A DNA stretch of 64,000 bases from Actinacidiphila guanduensis (GTDB lineage: Bacteria; Actinomycetota; Actinomycetes; Streptomycetales; Streptomycetaceae): NCBI RefSeq assembly GCF_900103985.1, contig NZ_FNIE01000003.1, positions 248,001-312,000 of the forward strand, in the 5' to 3' direction. The position numbers and the translations under genes were made by a program. Every line of letters starts with the position of its first letter. The stretch's first letter is position 1. The notes under the pieces are model-generated. The model saw nothing but the letters and a program-made list of their open reading frames with translations, did not search any database and was not told the origin of the DNA. Positions 27,001 through 35,456 of this stretch are shown in pieces.

Positions 27001-27526
27001 CGATGTCGCCGGCCAGCTCCGGGTCCTCGCCGAGCGTCTCGAAGTCCCGGCCGCCCAGCGGGGTCCGCACGATGTTCACCATCGGCCCGTAGAGCACCTG
27101 GTAGCCGCGGGAGGCGGCCTCGGTGCCGAGCACGGTGCCGTACTGCTTCGCCATCGAGGTGTCGAAGGAGGCGGCGAGCGCGACCGGGGAGGGCAGCGCG
27201 GTGGCCGGCTGCCCGTCGCGCACGCCGGCGGGGCCGTCGCTGAACTGCATACCGGGGATGCCGAGGCGGTCGATGCCGGGGATGTAGCCGGTGGCGTGCG
27301 AGCCGCTGGGGACACCCACCGCCGTCATCAGGGTGGCCTTCTCCTCGTTGGTCATCTGCGCCAGGAGGAGGTCGACACGCTTCTCCAGCGGGAGGTGCGT
27401 GTTCAGCCAGGGGCGGGCGGCGGTCCCGGTGCCGCTTCCGGTGGGGGCTGCGGTCGCGGGGAGGGCCAGGGGGACGGCCAGAGCCGCGGCTGCCGCCGCC
27501 GCGACGGCCAGACGTGCCATGCGCAT
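24098..27526 (-). CDS. Secreted glycoside hydrolase family 3 enzyme with PA14 domain
   Basis: 1142 residues. A signal peptide (MRMARLAVAA..., cleavage near ATAAP) is followed by a GH3 barrel (about 45-330) with KHF at 193-195 and a VVDTD segment near 268-272 holding the probable Asp nucleophile. The alpha/beta sandwich domain is interrupted by a PA14 carbohydrate-binding insert (about 460-600). An Fn3-like domain, a NEW3-type beta domain and another beta-rich binding domain follow. Likely a beta-glucosidase or beta-xylosidase acting on plant oligosaccharides outside the cell. I take the ATG at 27526 because AAGGAG lies six bases upstream and the signal peptide starts there; the frame is open to 27625. 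Confidence 0.92.
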   Translation of the reverse strand: MRMARLAVAAAAAAALAVPLALPATAAPTGSGTGTAARPWLNTHLPLEKRVDLLLAQMTNEEKATLMTAVGVPSGSHATGYIPGIDRLGIPGMQFSDGPAGVRDGQPATALPSPVALAASFDTSMAKQYGTVLGTEAASRGYQVLYGPMVNIVRTPLGGRDFETLGEDPELAGDIAASEIRGIQDQGVAAQVKHFAGNNQENARTTSSSDIDERTLHEIYLPAFEKAVKDGKVWSLMCAYNKVNGTYACENAQILRDILIDTWKYDGVVDTDYPANHSTVASALAGLDQEFSGTTYFTQLPAAVAAGQVPQSVLDDAARRILRLEFRTGQFDPRTPPTADLDADSAVARKAAEDGAVLLKNSGATLPLDTRRLTSLAVIGPNADTAVTGGGGSSAVTPYKKVDPISGLTARLGSGVRINAVKAGRASGFPAIPASALTGLKGEYFANKTLSGTPAVTRDDPNIDFDWGTGSPAAGIPADGFSARWTGTLTAPTTGTYTLSATSDDGSRIYLDGKLVVDNWSDHGATTVTSTPVTLTAGEGHALTVEFYDNAQNASVSVGWSAPDLPDPGIDAAVAAAKSSDAAVVVVGDTSSEGSDRTTLALPGDENALISAVAAANPRTIVVLRAGAPVLMPWLDDVPAVLDMWYPGQEDGNALAALLTGDASPGGRLPVSFPRTDTQTAVAAAPGRYPAVNGVYDYSEKLDVGYRWYQDEDQTPLFPFGYGLSYTTFKLSHLSTGPTAVTAGAGSATPVKVSVDVTNTGRRTGSDVVQVYLGHPKGAGEPPKELKAFAKVELKPGQTRRVTLTLDSDALRTWDSDAHDWTVLDGRYPLYVGESSADTPLTGAVTVRRTAGTQYTAVTAAATTQAGSTQTVRQTFTNTGDSAVRDLRLGLQLPAGWTAKPAARTPAAAGTVPAHSSTAASWTVTAPADAAPGSATLSGTAAFRLGGRQQRTGTTTTTVPYADLAAAYDNEGISADSDPSTGNLDPGGYSFSATQLAAVGYTPGATVTANGLSYTWPDTRPGQPDNVAAAGQVIRVQGQGSRLGLLGTGVGSAHSGTVTVTYTDGTTAALAVDFPDWYSNKASGNSQLAVTTANWNRPAGDTLGNHAVSLYTTGGVLDPSKTVATVTLPADSGIHVFALSVG

Positions 27527-27917
27527 ACGGTTCTCCTTCGCAGGCCGGTGCGGGCGGCCCAGGTTCACGGCATGAACACAAACGACTGGAAGTGTGCGCT
27601 CGGGCACCAGGAGCGTCAAGGACATGAACGCAGAACGTGTGGCTGAACGGTCGTCAAGACATGGTCAGGCACAGGGAAACCCGTACCGCGGAAGCCCCGT
27701 GGAACCCTCGCGTCCCACGACGTGAAGTTGCCGACGGTGACGGCACCGCTCCGGGGAAGGACCTGCGGGAGACGGCCGCGACCAGGGCATCCGCGCGATG
27801 GACCCGCCGATCCGGAGCAGCTCGCCGCGCTCCTGGACGGCAGGGAGCCGGCCGGCCCGCGCAGCCGCGCGGACACGGCGTTCCGGCAGCGTCGGGTCCC
27901 AGCACGCCCGCCGGGTG
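27527..27917. other. Intergenic region upstream of the GH3 gene
   Basis: No gene seen. Two minus-strand TTGACG -35-like elements occur (27657-27652 and 27619-27614). The second is followed after 18 bases by ACACTT, a weak -10, about 65 bp before the GH3 start. Confidence in the promoter is low. Confidence 0.35.
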
Positions 27918-27995
27918 TCACAGCTCCGCCGACCCCGCCGGCCTCACAGCGCCGCCAGCCCCGGCAGCCTCACAGCTCCGCCAGCCCCGGCAGCA
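27918..27995. repeat. 3 x 26-bp tandem repeat covering the end of the lyase-like gene
   Basis: Three imperfect copies start at 27918, 27944 and 27970, each with TCACAG. The last copy encodes the final eight residues and stop codon (TGA on the minus strand) of the lyase-like gene; the other two lie downstream of the stop. Confidence 0.75.
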
Positions 27996-29823
27996 GGAGA
28001 ACCGCCGCGTTCACATCGGGAGTCAGCGCCCGGTCGTCGTCCCCCCACGGCAGGGCCGCCGAGGAGATGACCTCGCCCAGCGGCGCCCCCGGCGCGAGCT
28101 CCGGTCCCTCCGGGGAACGCAACCCCCGTACGGCGGCGACGAGTTCGCAAGCGAGCACCAGGCGGTACGCCCCCACCGCCCGCAGCGCCTGCCGCGCGCC
28201 CTGCGAGGCGAAGCTCGCCGCCTCCTCAAGGCCGCGCGAGAGCACGGTGTGCCCGGCCGAGGCGGGCGCGGCGGCGGCCGCGCGGAGTTCGGCGAGCGCG
28301 GAGTTCGCGCTGTACTCCAGGATCATCATCCCCGAGCTGGCCGCGGGCCCGGTCGCCAGGAAGGGCCGCAGGCCGGTGATGTCGGGGTCACCGAGGTGGC
28401 TGAGGCGGGCGGCCGACAGCCGCGCGGTCTGCAGGACGGCGAGGCACAGCTGGTCGAGCGCGAGGCCGAGCGACGCCGCGAAGAAACCGCCGTGGTGGTA
28501 GACCGCCGGACCTCCGTCCGGGCCGCCGTCCTCGCTGATCAGCGGGTTCTCCGAGGGGCAGTTGACCTCCACGGCGAGGACCCGGCGCAGTGCGGCGGCC
28601 GCTTCGAGCGCGGGGCCGTGCACCTGGGGGAACGCCCGGAAGCCGTACGGGTCCTGGATGCGCCGGCCCGGCGTGCTCGGGTGGTCCGGCTGGCCGAGCA
28701 GCCGCCGTACTTCGGCGGCGGCCCGCAGCGCGCCCGGGTAGGGCCGCAGCGCGTGGACGGGCGCGGCGTACGCCTCGAGGGAACCGCCGACCGCCGCCAG
28801 CGAGAGCGCAGCCACCGCGTGCGAGGCCCGCAGCAGGACGTCGACGTCGTGGCAGGCAAGGGCCGCCTGGCCGAGCGTGAGCGCGTTGCTGCTCATGAGG
28901 GCGAGCCCGTCGCCCCGCTGCAACCGCACGGGCGCGGGCCCGACCGTACGGGCGTAGGGGTCCTCGGGTATCGAACCGCCACCGGCGGCGGCCGAGCCGC
29001 CCGGCTCACCACCCGGACCCGCCGCGGCGCCCGGACCCGCCTCGCGTGAGGCCCCCGGACCACCGAGCATGGTCGAACCGCCGTCGGCCGCATTCTCGTT
29101 GTCGGAAGCCGCGGCCGCGGAGTCGCACCCCGACCCCCCAGTATCCGAGCCGGCGGGAGCCGCGTCGGCATCCCCCGGTCCAGGCGACCCCGTGCTGCCT
29201 TGTCCGCCGTGGACCGGGTCCAGGTCCGGGCCCTGCGTGCCCAAGGGGCCGCCCAGCCAGGGGCGTTCGCCGATGAGGGTGAGGCCGGTCTGGGCCAGCG
29301 CGGTGAGATCGCCCGTGCCCACCGCCCCGAACTCGTTGACCGCCGGGTGCAGTCCGAGCCGCAACGCCTCCACCAGGGCGCGGACGAAGGCGGGTTGGAG
29401 GCCGGAGCCGCCGGCGAGCACCTGGTTGGCGCGCACCGCCATCATCGCGCGCACCTCGCGGGCCGGCAGCAGCGCGCCGATCCCGCCGGCGTGGCTGCGC
29501 AGCAGCCGCAGGTCCTGCTCGTCCTTCTCGGCGTCGCTGAGGAAGACCATCCGGTTGGCGCCGACGCCGGTGTCCCGCCCGTAGATCCGCCCGGAGGCGG
29601 CGAGCCGGGTTGCGGTCCGCCAGGACCGCTCGGCGCGTGCGTACGCCTCCGGGGGGACCTCGGGCGCGGCCGCGCCGTCGGCGATCAGGGCGATGCCGTC
29701 GGCGTCCAGGCCGATGCCGTCGAGAACCGGTGCGGCCCCCGCCGTGTGCGTGTGCACGGCGGGGGCGCTCTCGGAGCCGTGCCGCGGCTCGGGTGCCGGG
29801 GCCGGAACGGATGCTGTTCCCAA
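27970..29823 (-). CDS. Aromatic amino acid ammonia-lyase-like protein with altered MIO triad
   Basis: 617 residues of the HAL/PAL fold: IYGRDTGVGANRM (80-92), the lyase core, SSNALTLGQA (311-320) and GYPG-like PYPGALRA. The triad that normally cyclises to the MIO cofactor (Ala-Ser-Gly) reads Gly169-Thr170-Gly171 in AVGTGDL, so classical MIO formation is doubtful. A Gly/Ser/Ala/Pro-rich insertion of about 100 residues (195-298) interrupts the fold just after the triad. Start is TTG, six bases after GGAGG. It lies downstream of the osmoprotectant-binding protein gene on the same strand. It may be a divergent lyase, an aminomutase relative or a non-enzymatic protein. Confidence 0.8.
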   Translation of the reverse strand: MGTASVPAPAPEPRHGSESAPAVHTHTAGAAPVLDGIGLDADGIALIADGAAAPEVPPEAYARAERSWRTATRLAASGRIYGRDTGVGANRMVFLSDAEKDEQDLRLLRSHAGGIGALLPAREVRAMMAVRANQVLAGGSGLQPAFVRALVEALRLGLHPAVNEFGAVGTGDLTALAQTGLTLIGERPWLGGPLGTQGPDLDPVHGGQGSTGSPGPGDADAAPAGSDTGGSGCDSAAAASDNENAADGGSTMLGGPGASREAGPGAAAGPGGEPGGSAAAGGGSIPEDPYARTVGPAPVRLQRGDGLALMSSNALTLGQAALACHDVDVLLRASHAVAALSLAAVGGSLEAYAAPVHALRPYPGALRAAAEVRRLLGQPDHPSTPGRRIQDPYGFRAFPQVHGPALEAAAALRRVLAVEVNCPSENPLISEDGGPDGGPAVYHHGGFFAASLGLALDQLCLAVLQTARLSAARLSHLGDPDITGLRPFLATGPAASSGMMILEYSANSALAELRAAAAAPASAGHTVLSRGLEEAASFASQGARQALRAVGAYRLVLACELVAAVRGLRSPEGPELAPGAPLGEVISSAALPWGDDDRALTPDVNAAVLLLPGLAEL

Positions 29824-30128
29824 CGCTCACCTCCGGTCGAGGTGCGGTGGCCGGCGGTCCCGGCGGTCGGGAGTCCTGCCGGGCCGGAATGCCCTTCCGG
29901 CCCGGCTTCAGGTCCCTTCGGCCCCGGGCCCGCCCGGCCCCGCACCCATCAACAGCCCGCGGAGCCCGCGGGGATGGGATCGCCCGCGAGCCGGCCCAAA
30001 GACCGACCCTCGGACCACCCCCGAATCGCCTCGCGGACCGGCCTCGCGGGCCAGCCCGCGGATCGACCCGCCCCCGACTCCTCGGACCAGCCCGCAGATC
30101 GGCCCGCGGACCGGCCCGCGGACCGGCC
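29824..30128. other. Spacer with degenerate CCGCGG-rich repeats
   Basis: No gene seen. From about 30030 the sequence is built from decaying 10-12-bp units, most regular at 30089-30124 (AGCCCGCAGATC, then GGCCCGCGGACC twice). It separates the lyase-like gene from the binding-protein gene on the same strand, so joint transcription is possible but not evident. Confidence 0.6.
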
Positions 30129-31094
30129 TCAGATCAGTCCGGCCGACTTCAGCCAGGTCTGCGCGACGTCCAGCGGGTCCTTCTTGTCCGTCTGCACCTG
30201 CGTGTCCAGCGCCAGCAGCGTGTTGGTGTCCAGCTTCGCGGAGACCGTGTTCAGCGCGCTGATGGCCTGCTGGTTCACCCCGGAGCGGTAGATCAGCGGC
30301 ACGACGTTCTCGAAGCCGAAGAGGTTCTTCGGGTCCTGCAGGACCACGAACTTCTCGGAGGTGATCGTCGGGTCGGTGGTGAAGATGTCCGCGGCCTGGA
30401 CGTTGTTGTTCTTCAGCGCGGCCTCGGTGAGGGTGCCGCCGGCGTCGAGCGCCTTGAAGGACTTGGGCACCAGGTTGTACTCGGACTTCAGGCCGACCAG
30501 GCCCTGCTGCCGGGTCTGGAACTCCGGGGAGGCGCCGATGGTGATCTGCGAGCCGTACTGCGCCAGGTCGCCGATGGTGTTCGACGAGGTCAGGTGGAAC
30601 TTCTTGGCGGTGGCGGCGTTCAGCGTCACCGAGTCCTTGTCCTGCGCCGGGGAGTCGTCGAGGATCGTCAGCTTCGGGTCGAGCTTGGCCTTGATCGCCG
30701 CGTCGGTGGCGGCCGCGGTGTTCGGCACCGCCTTCGGGTCGAGGTAGGCGAGCAGTGCGCCGTTGAACTCCGGCAGCACGCTGACGGTGCCGTTCTTCAG
30801 CAGCCCGTACGTGGTCTCGCGGGTGCCGATGCCCAGCTTGTAACTGACCTTGACGCCTTTCGCCTTGAGCGTCTCCCCGTAGATGTAAGCCAGCAGCGTG
30901 CTCTCGGAGAAGTTGTTGGAGCCGACGACCACGGTGCCGCCGCTCGCCTTCTTGCCGGCCAGCGGGTCGCTGCCTTTGTCGGAGGACGAGGAACAGCCCA
31001 CGAGCAGGGGCGCTGCGGTGGCCGCGGCGACCGCTACCGCGGCCACACGGAGAAAACTCGGGCTGGACCAGGTGCTCTTCGGACGAGAAGTCAC
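30129..31094 (-). CDS. Osmoprotectant ABC transporter substrate-binding lipoprotein
   Basis: 321 residues. A lipoprotein signal with lipobox LVGC (Cys34) precedes a periplasmic-binding fold of the OpuAC/ProX type: VVVGSNNFSES at the mature start, GETLKAKG, and EFNGALLAYL. Such proteins capture glycine betaine, choline, carnitine or ectoine-like solutes for import. Its natural partners, two permeases and an ATPase, are encoded at 36566-39110 on the same strand but are separated from it by a whole conservon. The GTG at 31094 is chosen because it gives a normal lipoprotein signal. Confidence 0.9.
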   Translation of the reverse strand: MTSRPKSTWSSPSFLRVAAVAVAAATAAPLLVGCSSSSDKGSDPLAGKKASGGTVVVGSNNFSESTLLAYIYGETLKAKGVKVSYKLGIGTRETTYGLLKNGTVSVLPEFNGALLAYLDPKAVPNTAAATDAAIKAKLDPKLTILDDSPAQDKDSVTLNAATAKKFHLTSSNTIGDLAQYGSQITIGASPEFQTRQQGLVGLKSEYNLVPKSFKALDAGGTLTEAALKNNNVQAADIFTTDPTITSEKFVVLQDPKNLFGFENVVPLIYRSGVNQQAISALNTVSAKLDTNTLLALDTQVQTDKKDPLDVAQTWLKSAGLI

Positions 31095-31572
31095 AGTATC
31101 CGCTTCCGGCTTGGGGGGTATTCGTGTGGAGCTCGGGCAGGTTCGAACAATAGCTTGACAACGATCCAATCCAGCCGCTTCCGATGGCGTCAAGAGCGGC
31201 CGGGTCACCGATTGGTTTCGATGGCGGGAAAGCGGGAAGGGGCCTGGATCGCGGTCACCTCTGGGGCCCCGGCAATACCGGGGACCAGTGGTACCGGTGG
31301 GGCGCAAGGGAGCCCGGCGCGGCCGGAAAACGGGCGGGCGGCGGGCGGGTGACAGCCGGACAGCGGCTGGGAAACGGCCGGGAAACGGCCAGGAAGCGGC
31401 CCCGACTTAACAGGATCTTGATGACGTGGTCAGCTGCCGGTCGGCAAGACGAGGTAGTCTCCCGGCAGTTGGCGACCATTCCCGAGCAGGTACGGGGAAT
31501 GTCCGGTCACTTCCGCCCCCGGCCGGCGCGGCGGGTGGCCCCTGGCACACCACAGTCACGGAGGAGGGCCTC
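31095..31572. other. Divergent intergenic region between binding protein and second conservon
   Basis: No gene seen. It contains TTGACA at 31155-31160 and a minus-strand TATTGT (31152-31147), but neither makes a complete convincing promoter with its surroundings. Promoters for both flanking units must lie here. Confidence 0.4.
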
Positions 31573-34500
31573 GTGTCCGTGAACGGAGCGGTCGGTCCGG
31601 AACCGGAAGGTCCGGTCCCACCGGCCCGCAGCGGCGTTCGCGGATTCGCCGACCGATGGCCCTTCCGGCGCAAGCTCGACCTCCTGGTCGGCGTCCCCCT
31701 CGTGGTGGTGGCGGCGCTGCTGGCGTACGTGATCTCCGGCCTGGTCGGGCAGGCCCAGGACGCGGCCTCCGCGGCCCGCCTGGTGCGCGACAGCCGGCAG
31801 GTGGCCGAGTTGGTGGACCGCGTGCAGACCGAGCACCAGCAGGCGATCCTGCTCTCGGTGCGCTACGAGTCGGCCACCTCTGGCACCCGCCCCTCGCTGA
31901 CCCCGTACCGCCAGGCCCAGCAGGCCGTGCAGCAGCAGGTGGACACGGTACGGCGGACCTTCGGCTCGCGGCTGCCGCCCGCCGAGGCGCAGGTGCTCAA
32001 GGAGATCGAGGGCATGTCGAGCCTGCGGTCCACCGTGGAGCAGAGCTACCTGCCGGCCGACAACATCGACCCCGCCTACACCTCGGCGGTGGACGACCTG
32101 ATCGACGGCCTGGGCCTGGACCTGAGCGGCAACCTCTCCACCACCAGGACCGGCAGCCTGCTGGACTCCCTGCTGCGCGCCGAGGCCGCCCACAGCACCT
32201 TCGAGACCAGCGTCTTCTCCGCCCAGACCGGTGACGCCAACGCGCTGATCGAGTTCACCCAGGCGGTCGGCGCCCAGGAGCTGTACACCTCCGAGGCGGC
32301 CCGCTTCGGCCGGTACGCCACCGCCGCCCAGACCTCGCAGCTGTCCAAGGTCGAGCAGGGCCGGGCCTGGAACACCATCTCGCTGCAGTACGCCGGGCTC
32401 CAGGTGGACCCGAGCGCGCTGGAGCGCGGCACCCCGCAGGCGATCCGCACCTCGCTCGACCAGGCGCTGCGGGCCTACCCGGACTACCGCACCCAGGCGC
32501 AGACCCGGCTGACCGTCACCGGCTCGCTGATCGGCCAGATCGCCCACCGGGCCGACAGCGCCTCGCGGTCCGCCTGGTGGCGGGCGGCCTGGCTGCTGGG
32601 CGCCACCCTGCTGGGCTTCGCGGTGTGGCTGCTGCTGAGCGTCGCGATCCGCCGCTCGGTGATCCGGCCGGTGCAGGCGCTGACCGGGGCGGCCGCGGAG
32701 GTCGCCGAGGTCGCGGGCCAGGAGTTGGCCCGGGTGGCCGACGACGACGCCGAGGACTCCGGCCCGCCGCGGCTGCGGGAGATGCCGATCACCGCGCGCG
32801 ACGAGATCGGCGACCTGGCGGCGGCGTTCAACCGGGTGCAGACCACCGCGGCGGCGCTGCTGGAGCGCCAGGTGCTCAGCCGGCGCAACACCGCGGAGAT
32901 GTTCGGCAACGTCGGCCGCCGGGTGAGCAACCTCACGGCCCGCCAGCTGTCGCTGATCGACGCGGTCGAGCGCGGCGAGACCGACCCGGAGCTGCTGGAG
33001 CGGCTCTACCGGATCGACCACCTCGCGGTGCGCCTGCAGCGCAACGCCGACAGCCTGATGCTGCTGGCCGGCATCCGCGAGAGCGGCATGGAGGCGAGCC
33101 CGACCGCGCTCACCAATGTGGTGCGCGCCTCCCTCGGCCAGATCGAGGGCTACCAGCGGGTGTCGCTCACCGCGGACACCGAGGTCACGGTGGCGCCCGA
33201 CATCATCGCCGACCTGACGCTGATGCTCGCCGAACTGCTGGAGAACGCGGTGTCGTTCTCGCCCGCGCTGAGCCCCGTCGAGGTGGCGGTGCGCTCCGGC
33301 GCGGAGGGCGCGCTGATCGAGGTGCGCGACCACGGCCTGGGCATGAGCGCGGAGCGGCTGGCCGAGGAGAACGCCCGGCTGATCCGCCGCGAGCGGCTGG
33401 ACCTGGTGCCGACCAAGGTGCTGGGCCTGTTCGTGGTCGGCAGCCTGGCCCGGCGCTGGGGCATCCGCGTGATGCTGACCCGCACCCCGGGCGGCGGTGT
33501 GACCGCCCAGGTGGCGATCCCCTCCTCGCTGCTGCTGATGACGGGCTCCTTCGCCGAGCCGTCCCCCCAGCGCGCCGACACCGGTGCCCAGCGGGCGGCG
33601 TACGGGCCGGGCCCGTACGGCGGGCAGGACCGGCAGCCCGCGCAGGACCGGCACAACGAGCACGACCAGTACGGGCAGTACGGGCAGCACGGGCAGCACG
33701 GGCAAGGCGGCCCGTACGGTCAGCAGTACCAGCCCCAGCAGCAGGCCGAGCCCGCGCGCGCCCAGGGCCCGCAGGCCGAGCCGCAGCGGCGGCAGAACCC
33801 GTACGCCGAGAACCGCCGCACCCCGTCCTGGGCCCCGTACCCCGACGCCGACGAGCACCCGCAGCCGCCCGCCCGGCCCGAGCAGCAGTACGCGCAGCCG
33901 TTCGCCGAACGGCCCGCGCCGAGCGCGCCGTTCGGCGGGCCCATGGGCGGCGCGACAGGACCGCAGCCCGGCCGCGGCCAGGCGTACGGCGGCGGCCCGC
34001 AGGCCCCCTACGGTGGCGAGCGCCCGCAGCCCGCGGCCGCGCCCGGCCACGAGGTGCAGCCCGCCCTGCGCCCGGGGCAGTTGGAGCCCCTCCCCCGCCG
34101 CGTCCCGCGCCGTACCGCCCAGGGCGGCGGCCCGCAGAGCGCCCCGGGCGGCCCGTCGCAGGTCGGGAACCGCCAGGGCCTCCCCTCGCAGGGCACCCCG
34201 CAGGGCCCGCAGCCGGACCAGCAGCACACCTACCGGCCCAACTCCCCGTACGACCAGCGGAACGGCCGGCAGAACGGCCGGCAGCACACCGGCCGGAGCG
34301 GCTTCCCGCAGGACCCGTACGCCGCCGGGAGCGGCGTGCCCGGCTACCCGAACGGCACGCAGAACGGCGCCCAGAACGGTACGCAGAACGGCTCGCCGTA
34401 CGGCGGCCCCGACGGGTACAGCAGCGAGCCCCGGAGCGGTCTGCCGGGCGGCTACCGCGACGCGTCTCGCAACGGCGGCTACCCGGAGGGCTCCGGGCCC

Positions 34501-34857
34501 GCAGGAAGCCTTCCGCGGCGGGCCGCTGGGCGGCACGCGGGCGCTCCCGCGGGGTCCGGCGAGGGCGGTTCCGGCCGGCCCACGGAGGCCGGGCCGGCGC
34601 ACGCCAGGCCCGAAGGGGAGGCCCGCCCGCTGCGCCGCCGGGTGCGGGGGGCCACACTGGGACCGACCTTCGGTGGAACGTCGGGGCAGCCGATGGCCGC
34701 CCGGCCGAGGGTCGCCGACGCGGACGAGGTCCGCTCCGAGCTGGACGAGTTCGAGGCAGCGGTGGAGCGGGCGCACCGCGACACGGCCGCGGCCGCCGAC
34801 GGCGGCAGCGGCGGCACCACCCGAAACACGGGGTTCCCGGAAGGAGCCGAAGAGTGA
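31573..34857 (+). CDS. cvnA: Conservon sensor-kinase-like protein CvnA with nitrate/nitrite-sensor-type domain and long disordered tail
   Basis: 1094 residues. TM1 (about 35-58) and TM2 (about 332-358) enclose a helical extracytoplasmic sensor of the NIT type. A HAMP-like linker, a helical stretch (RRNTAEMFGNVGRRV) and a GHKL ATPase (ELLENAVSFSP near 554, DHGLGMS) follow. From about 660 to the end there are some 430 residues rich in Gln, Pro, Gly and Tyr, with short runs such as QYGQHGQHGQ and NGTQNGAQNG. GTG at 31573 follows GAGGAGG. Its stop overlaps the cvnB start. It probably senses an extracellular cue and signals through CvnB-D. Confidence 0.9.
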   Translation: MSVNGAVGPEPEGPVPPARSGVRGFADRWPFRRKLDLLVGVPLVVVAALLAYVISGLVGQAQDAASAARLVRDSRQVAELVDRVQTEHQQAILLSVRYESATSGTRPSLTPYRQAQQAVQQQVDTVRRTFGSRLPPAEAQVLKEIEGMSSLRSTVEQSYLPADNIDPAYTSAVDDLIDGLGLDLSGNLSTTRTGSLLDSLLRAEAAHSTFETSVFSAQTGDANALIEFTQAVGAQELYTSEAARFGRYATAAQTSQLSKVEQGRAWNTISLQYAGLQVDPSALERGTPQAIRTSLDQALRAYPDYRTQAQTRLTVTGSLIGQIAHRADSASRSAWWRAAWLLGATLLGFAVWLLLSVAIRRSVIRPVQALTGAAAEVAEVAGQELARVADDDAEDSGPPRLREMPITARDEIGDLAAAFNRVQTTAAALLERQVLSRRNTAEMFGNVGRRVSNLTARQLSLIDAVERGETDPELLERLYRIDHLAVRLQRNADSLMLLAGIRESGMEASPTALTNVVRASLGQIEGYQRVSLTADTEVTVAPDIIADLTLMLAELLENAVSFSPALSPVEVAVRSGAEGALIEVRDHGLGMSAERLAEENARLIRRERLDLVPTKVLGLFVVGSLARRWGIRVMLTRTPGGGVTAQVAIPSSLLLMTGSFAEPSPQRADTGAQRAAYGPGPYGGQDRQPAQDRHNEHDQYGQYGQHGQHGQGGPYGQQYQPQQQAEPARAQGPQAEPQRRQNPYAENRRTPSWAPYPDADEHPQPPARPEQQYAQPFAERPAPSAPFGGPMGGATGPQPGRGQAYGGGPQAPYGGERPQPAAAPGHEVQPALRPGQLEPLPRRVPRRTAQGGGPQSAPGGPSQVGNRQGLPSQGTPQGPQPDQQHTYRPNSPYDQRNGRQNGRQHTGRSGFPQDPYAAGSGVPGYPNGTQNGAQNGTQNGSPYGGPDGYSSEPRSGLPGGYRDASRNGGYPEGSGPAGSLPRRAAGRHAGAPAGSGEGGSGRPTEAGPAHARPEGEARPLRRRVRGATLGPTFGGTSGQPMAARPRVADADEVRSELDEFEAAVERAHRDTAAAADGGSGGTTRNTGFPEGAEE

Positions 34858-35327
34858 CAACGCCGACAGGTGGACCCGCCGGTCAGGCCCGGCCTGACGA
34901 CCTGCGGGCCGCCGCAGCCGACTTCACCTGGCTGCTGAACCGTTTCGCCACCGAGACCGCGGGAGTGGTGGACGCCATCGCGGTGTCCTCCGACGGCCTG
35001 CTGATCGCGGTGTCCCAGCTGCGGGACAGCGCGGACTCCGAGCGCCTCGCGGCGATCGTCTCCGGCATGACCAGCCTGGCCGCCGGCGCGGCGGGCAACT
35101 ACGGCCTGGGCGGGCTGAACAAGGTGATCATCGACCTGGAGGAGGGGCACGTGCTGATCTCGGCGATCGGCAGCGGCGCCGTCCTCGGGGTGGTGACCTC
35201 CAAGGAGGCCAAGCTCGGCAACATCGCCTACGAGATGACGCTGTTCGCCAACCGGGCCGGGGCCGCGCTCAGTCCGCAGCTCGTGCTGGAGCTGAAGAAC
35301 ACCGTCGGCCTGCCCTCGGCCCGCTGA
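34854..35327 (+). CDS. cvnB: Conservon Roadblock/LC7 protein CvnB
   Basis: 157 residues, Roadblock/LC7 fold beginning at FTWLLNRFATETAGV (about 22), with AVSSDGLLIAVS and GLGGLNKVIIDLEEGHVL strands. Presumed partner and regulator of the CvnD GTPase. The GTG at 34854 overlaps the cvnA stop, and AAGGAG lies seven bases upstream. Unlike the first conservon, it is followed by a 129-bp gap before cvnC that contains a promoter-like sequence. Confidence 0.92.
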   Translation: MTTPTGGPAGQARPDDLRAAAADFTWLLNRFATETAGVVDAIAVSSDGLLIAVSQLRDSADSERLAAIVSGMTSLAAGAAGNYGLGGLNKVIIDLEEGHVLISAIGSGAVLGVVTSKEAKLGNIAYEMTLFANRAGAALSPQLVLELKNTVGLPSAR

Positions 35328-35365
35328 GGGCCCGCGAAGGCCGCCCGACCCACCGGGGCACCCTG

Positions 35366-35393
35366 TTGCAACCGTCCGCACAGCGCTTAGAGT
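35366..35393 (+). promoter_or_regulatory. Possible internal promoter before cvnC
   Basis: TTGCAA (35366-35371), a 16-base spacer and TAGAGT (35388-35393), 63 bp before the cvnC ATG. It could allow cvnCD to be expressed apart from cvnAB. Confidence 0.45.
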
Positions 35394-35456
35394 CCGCACC
35401 AGTTCACTCCCGCAGCACACGCGGCTTCGACCACGAGACGCCGGAAAGGGGCGCCC

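Noticed and set aside
24029..27646. 1205-codon plus-strand ORF antisense to the GH3 gene
   Set aside because: No recognisable domain; the opposite strand encodes a complete secreted GH3/PA14 enzyme with a ribosome site and signal peptide.
31507..34860. 1117-codon minus-strand ORF antisense to the second cvnA
   Set aside because: Shadow of a GC-rich gene; the translation has no fold signature.
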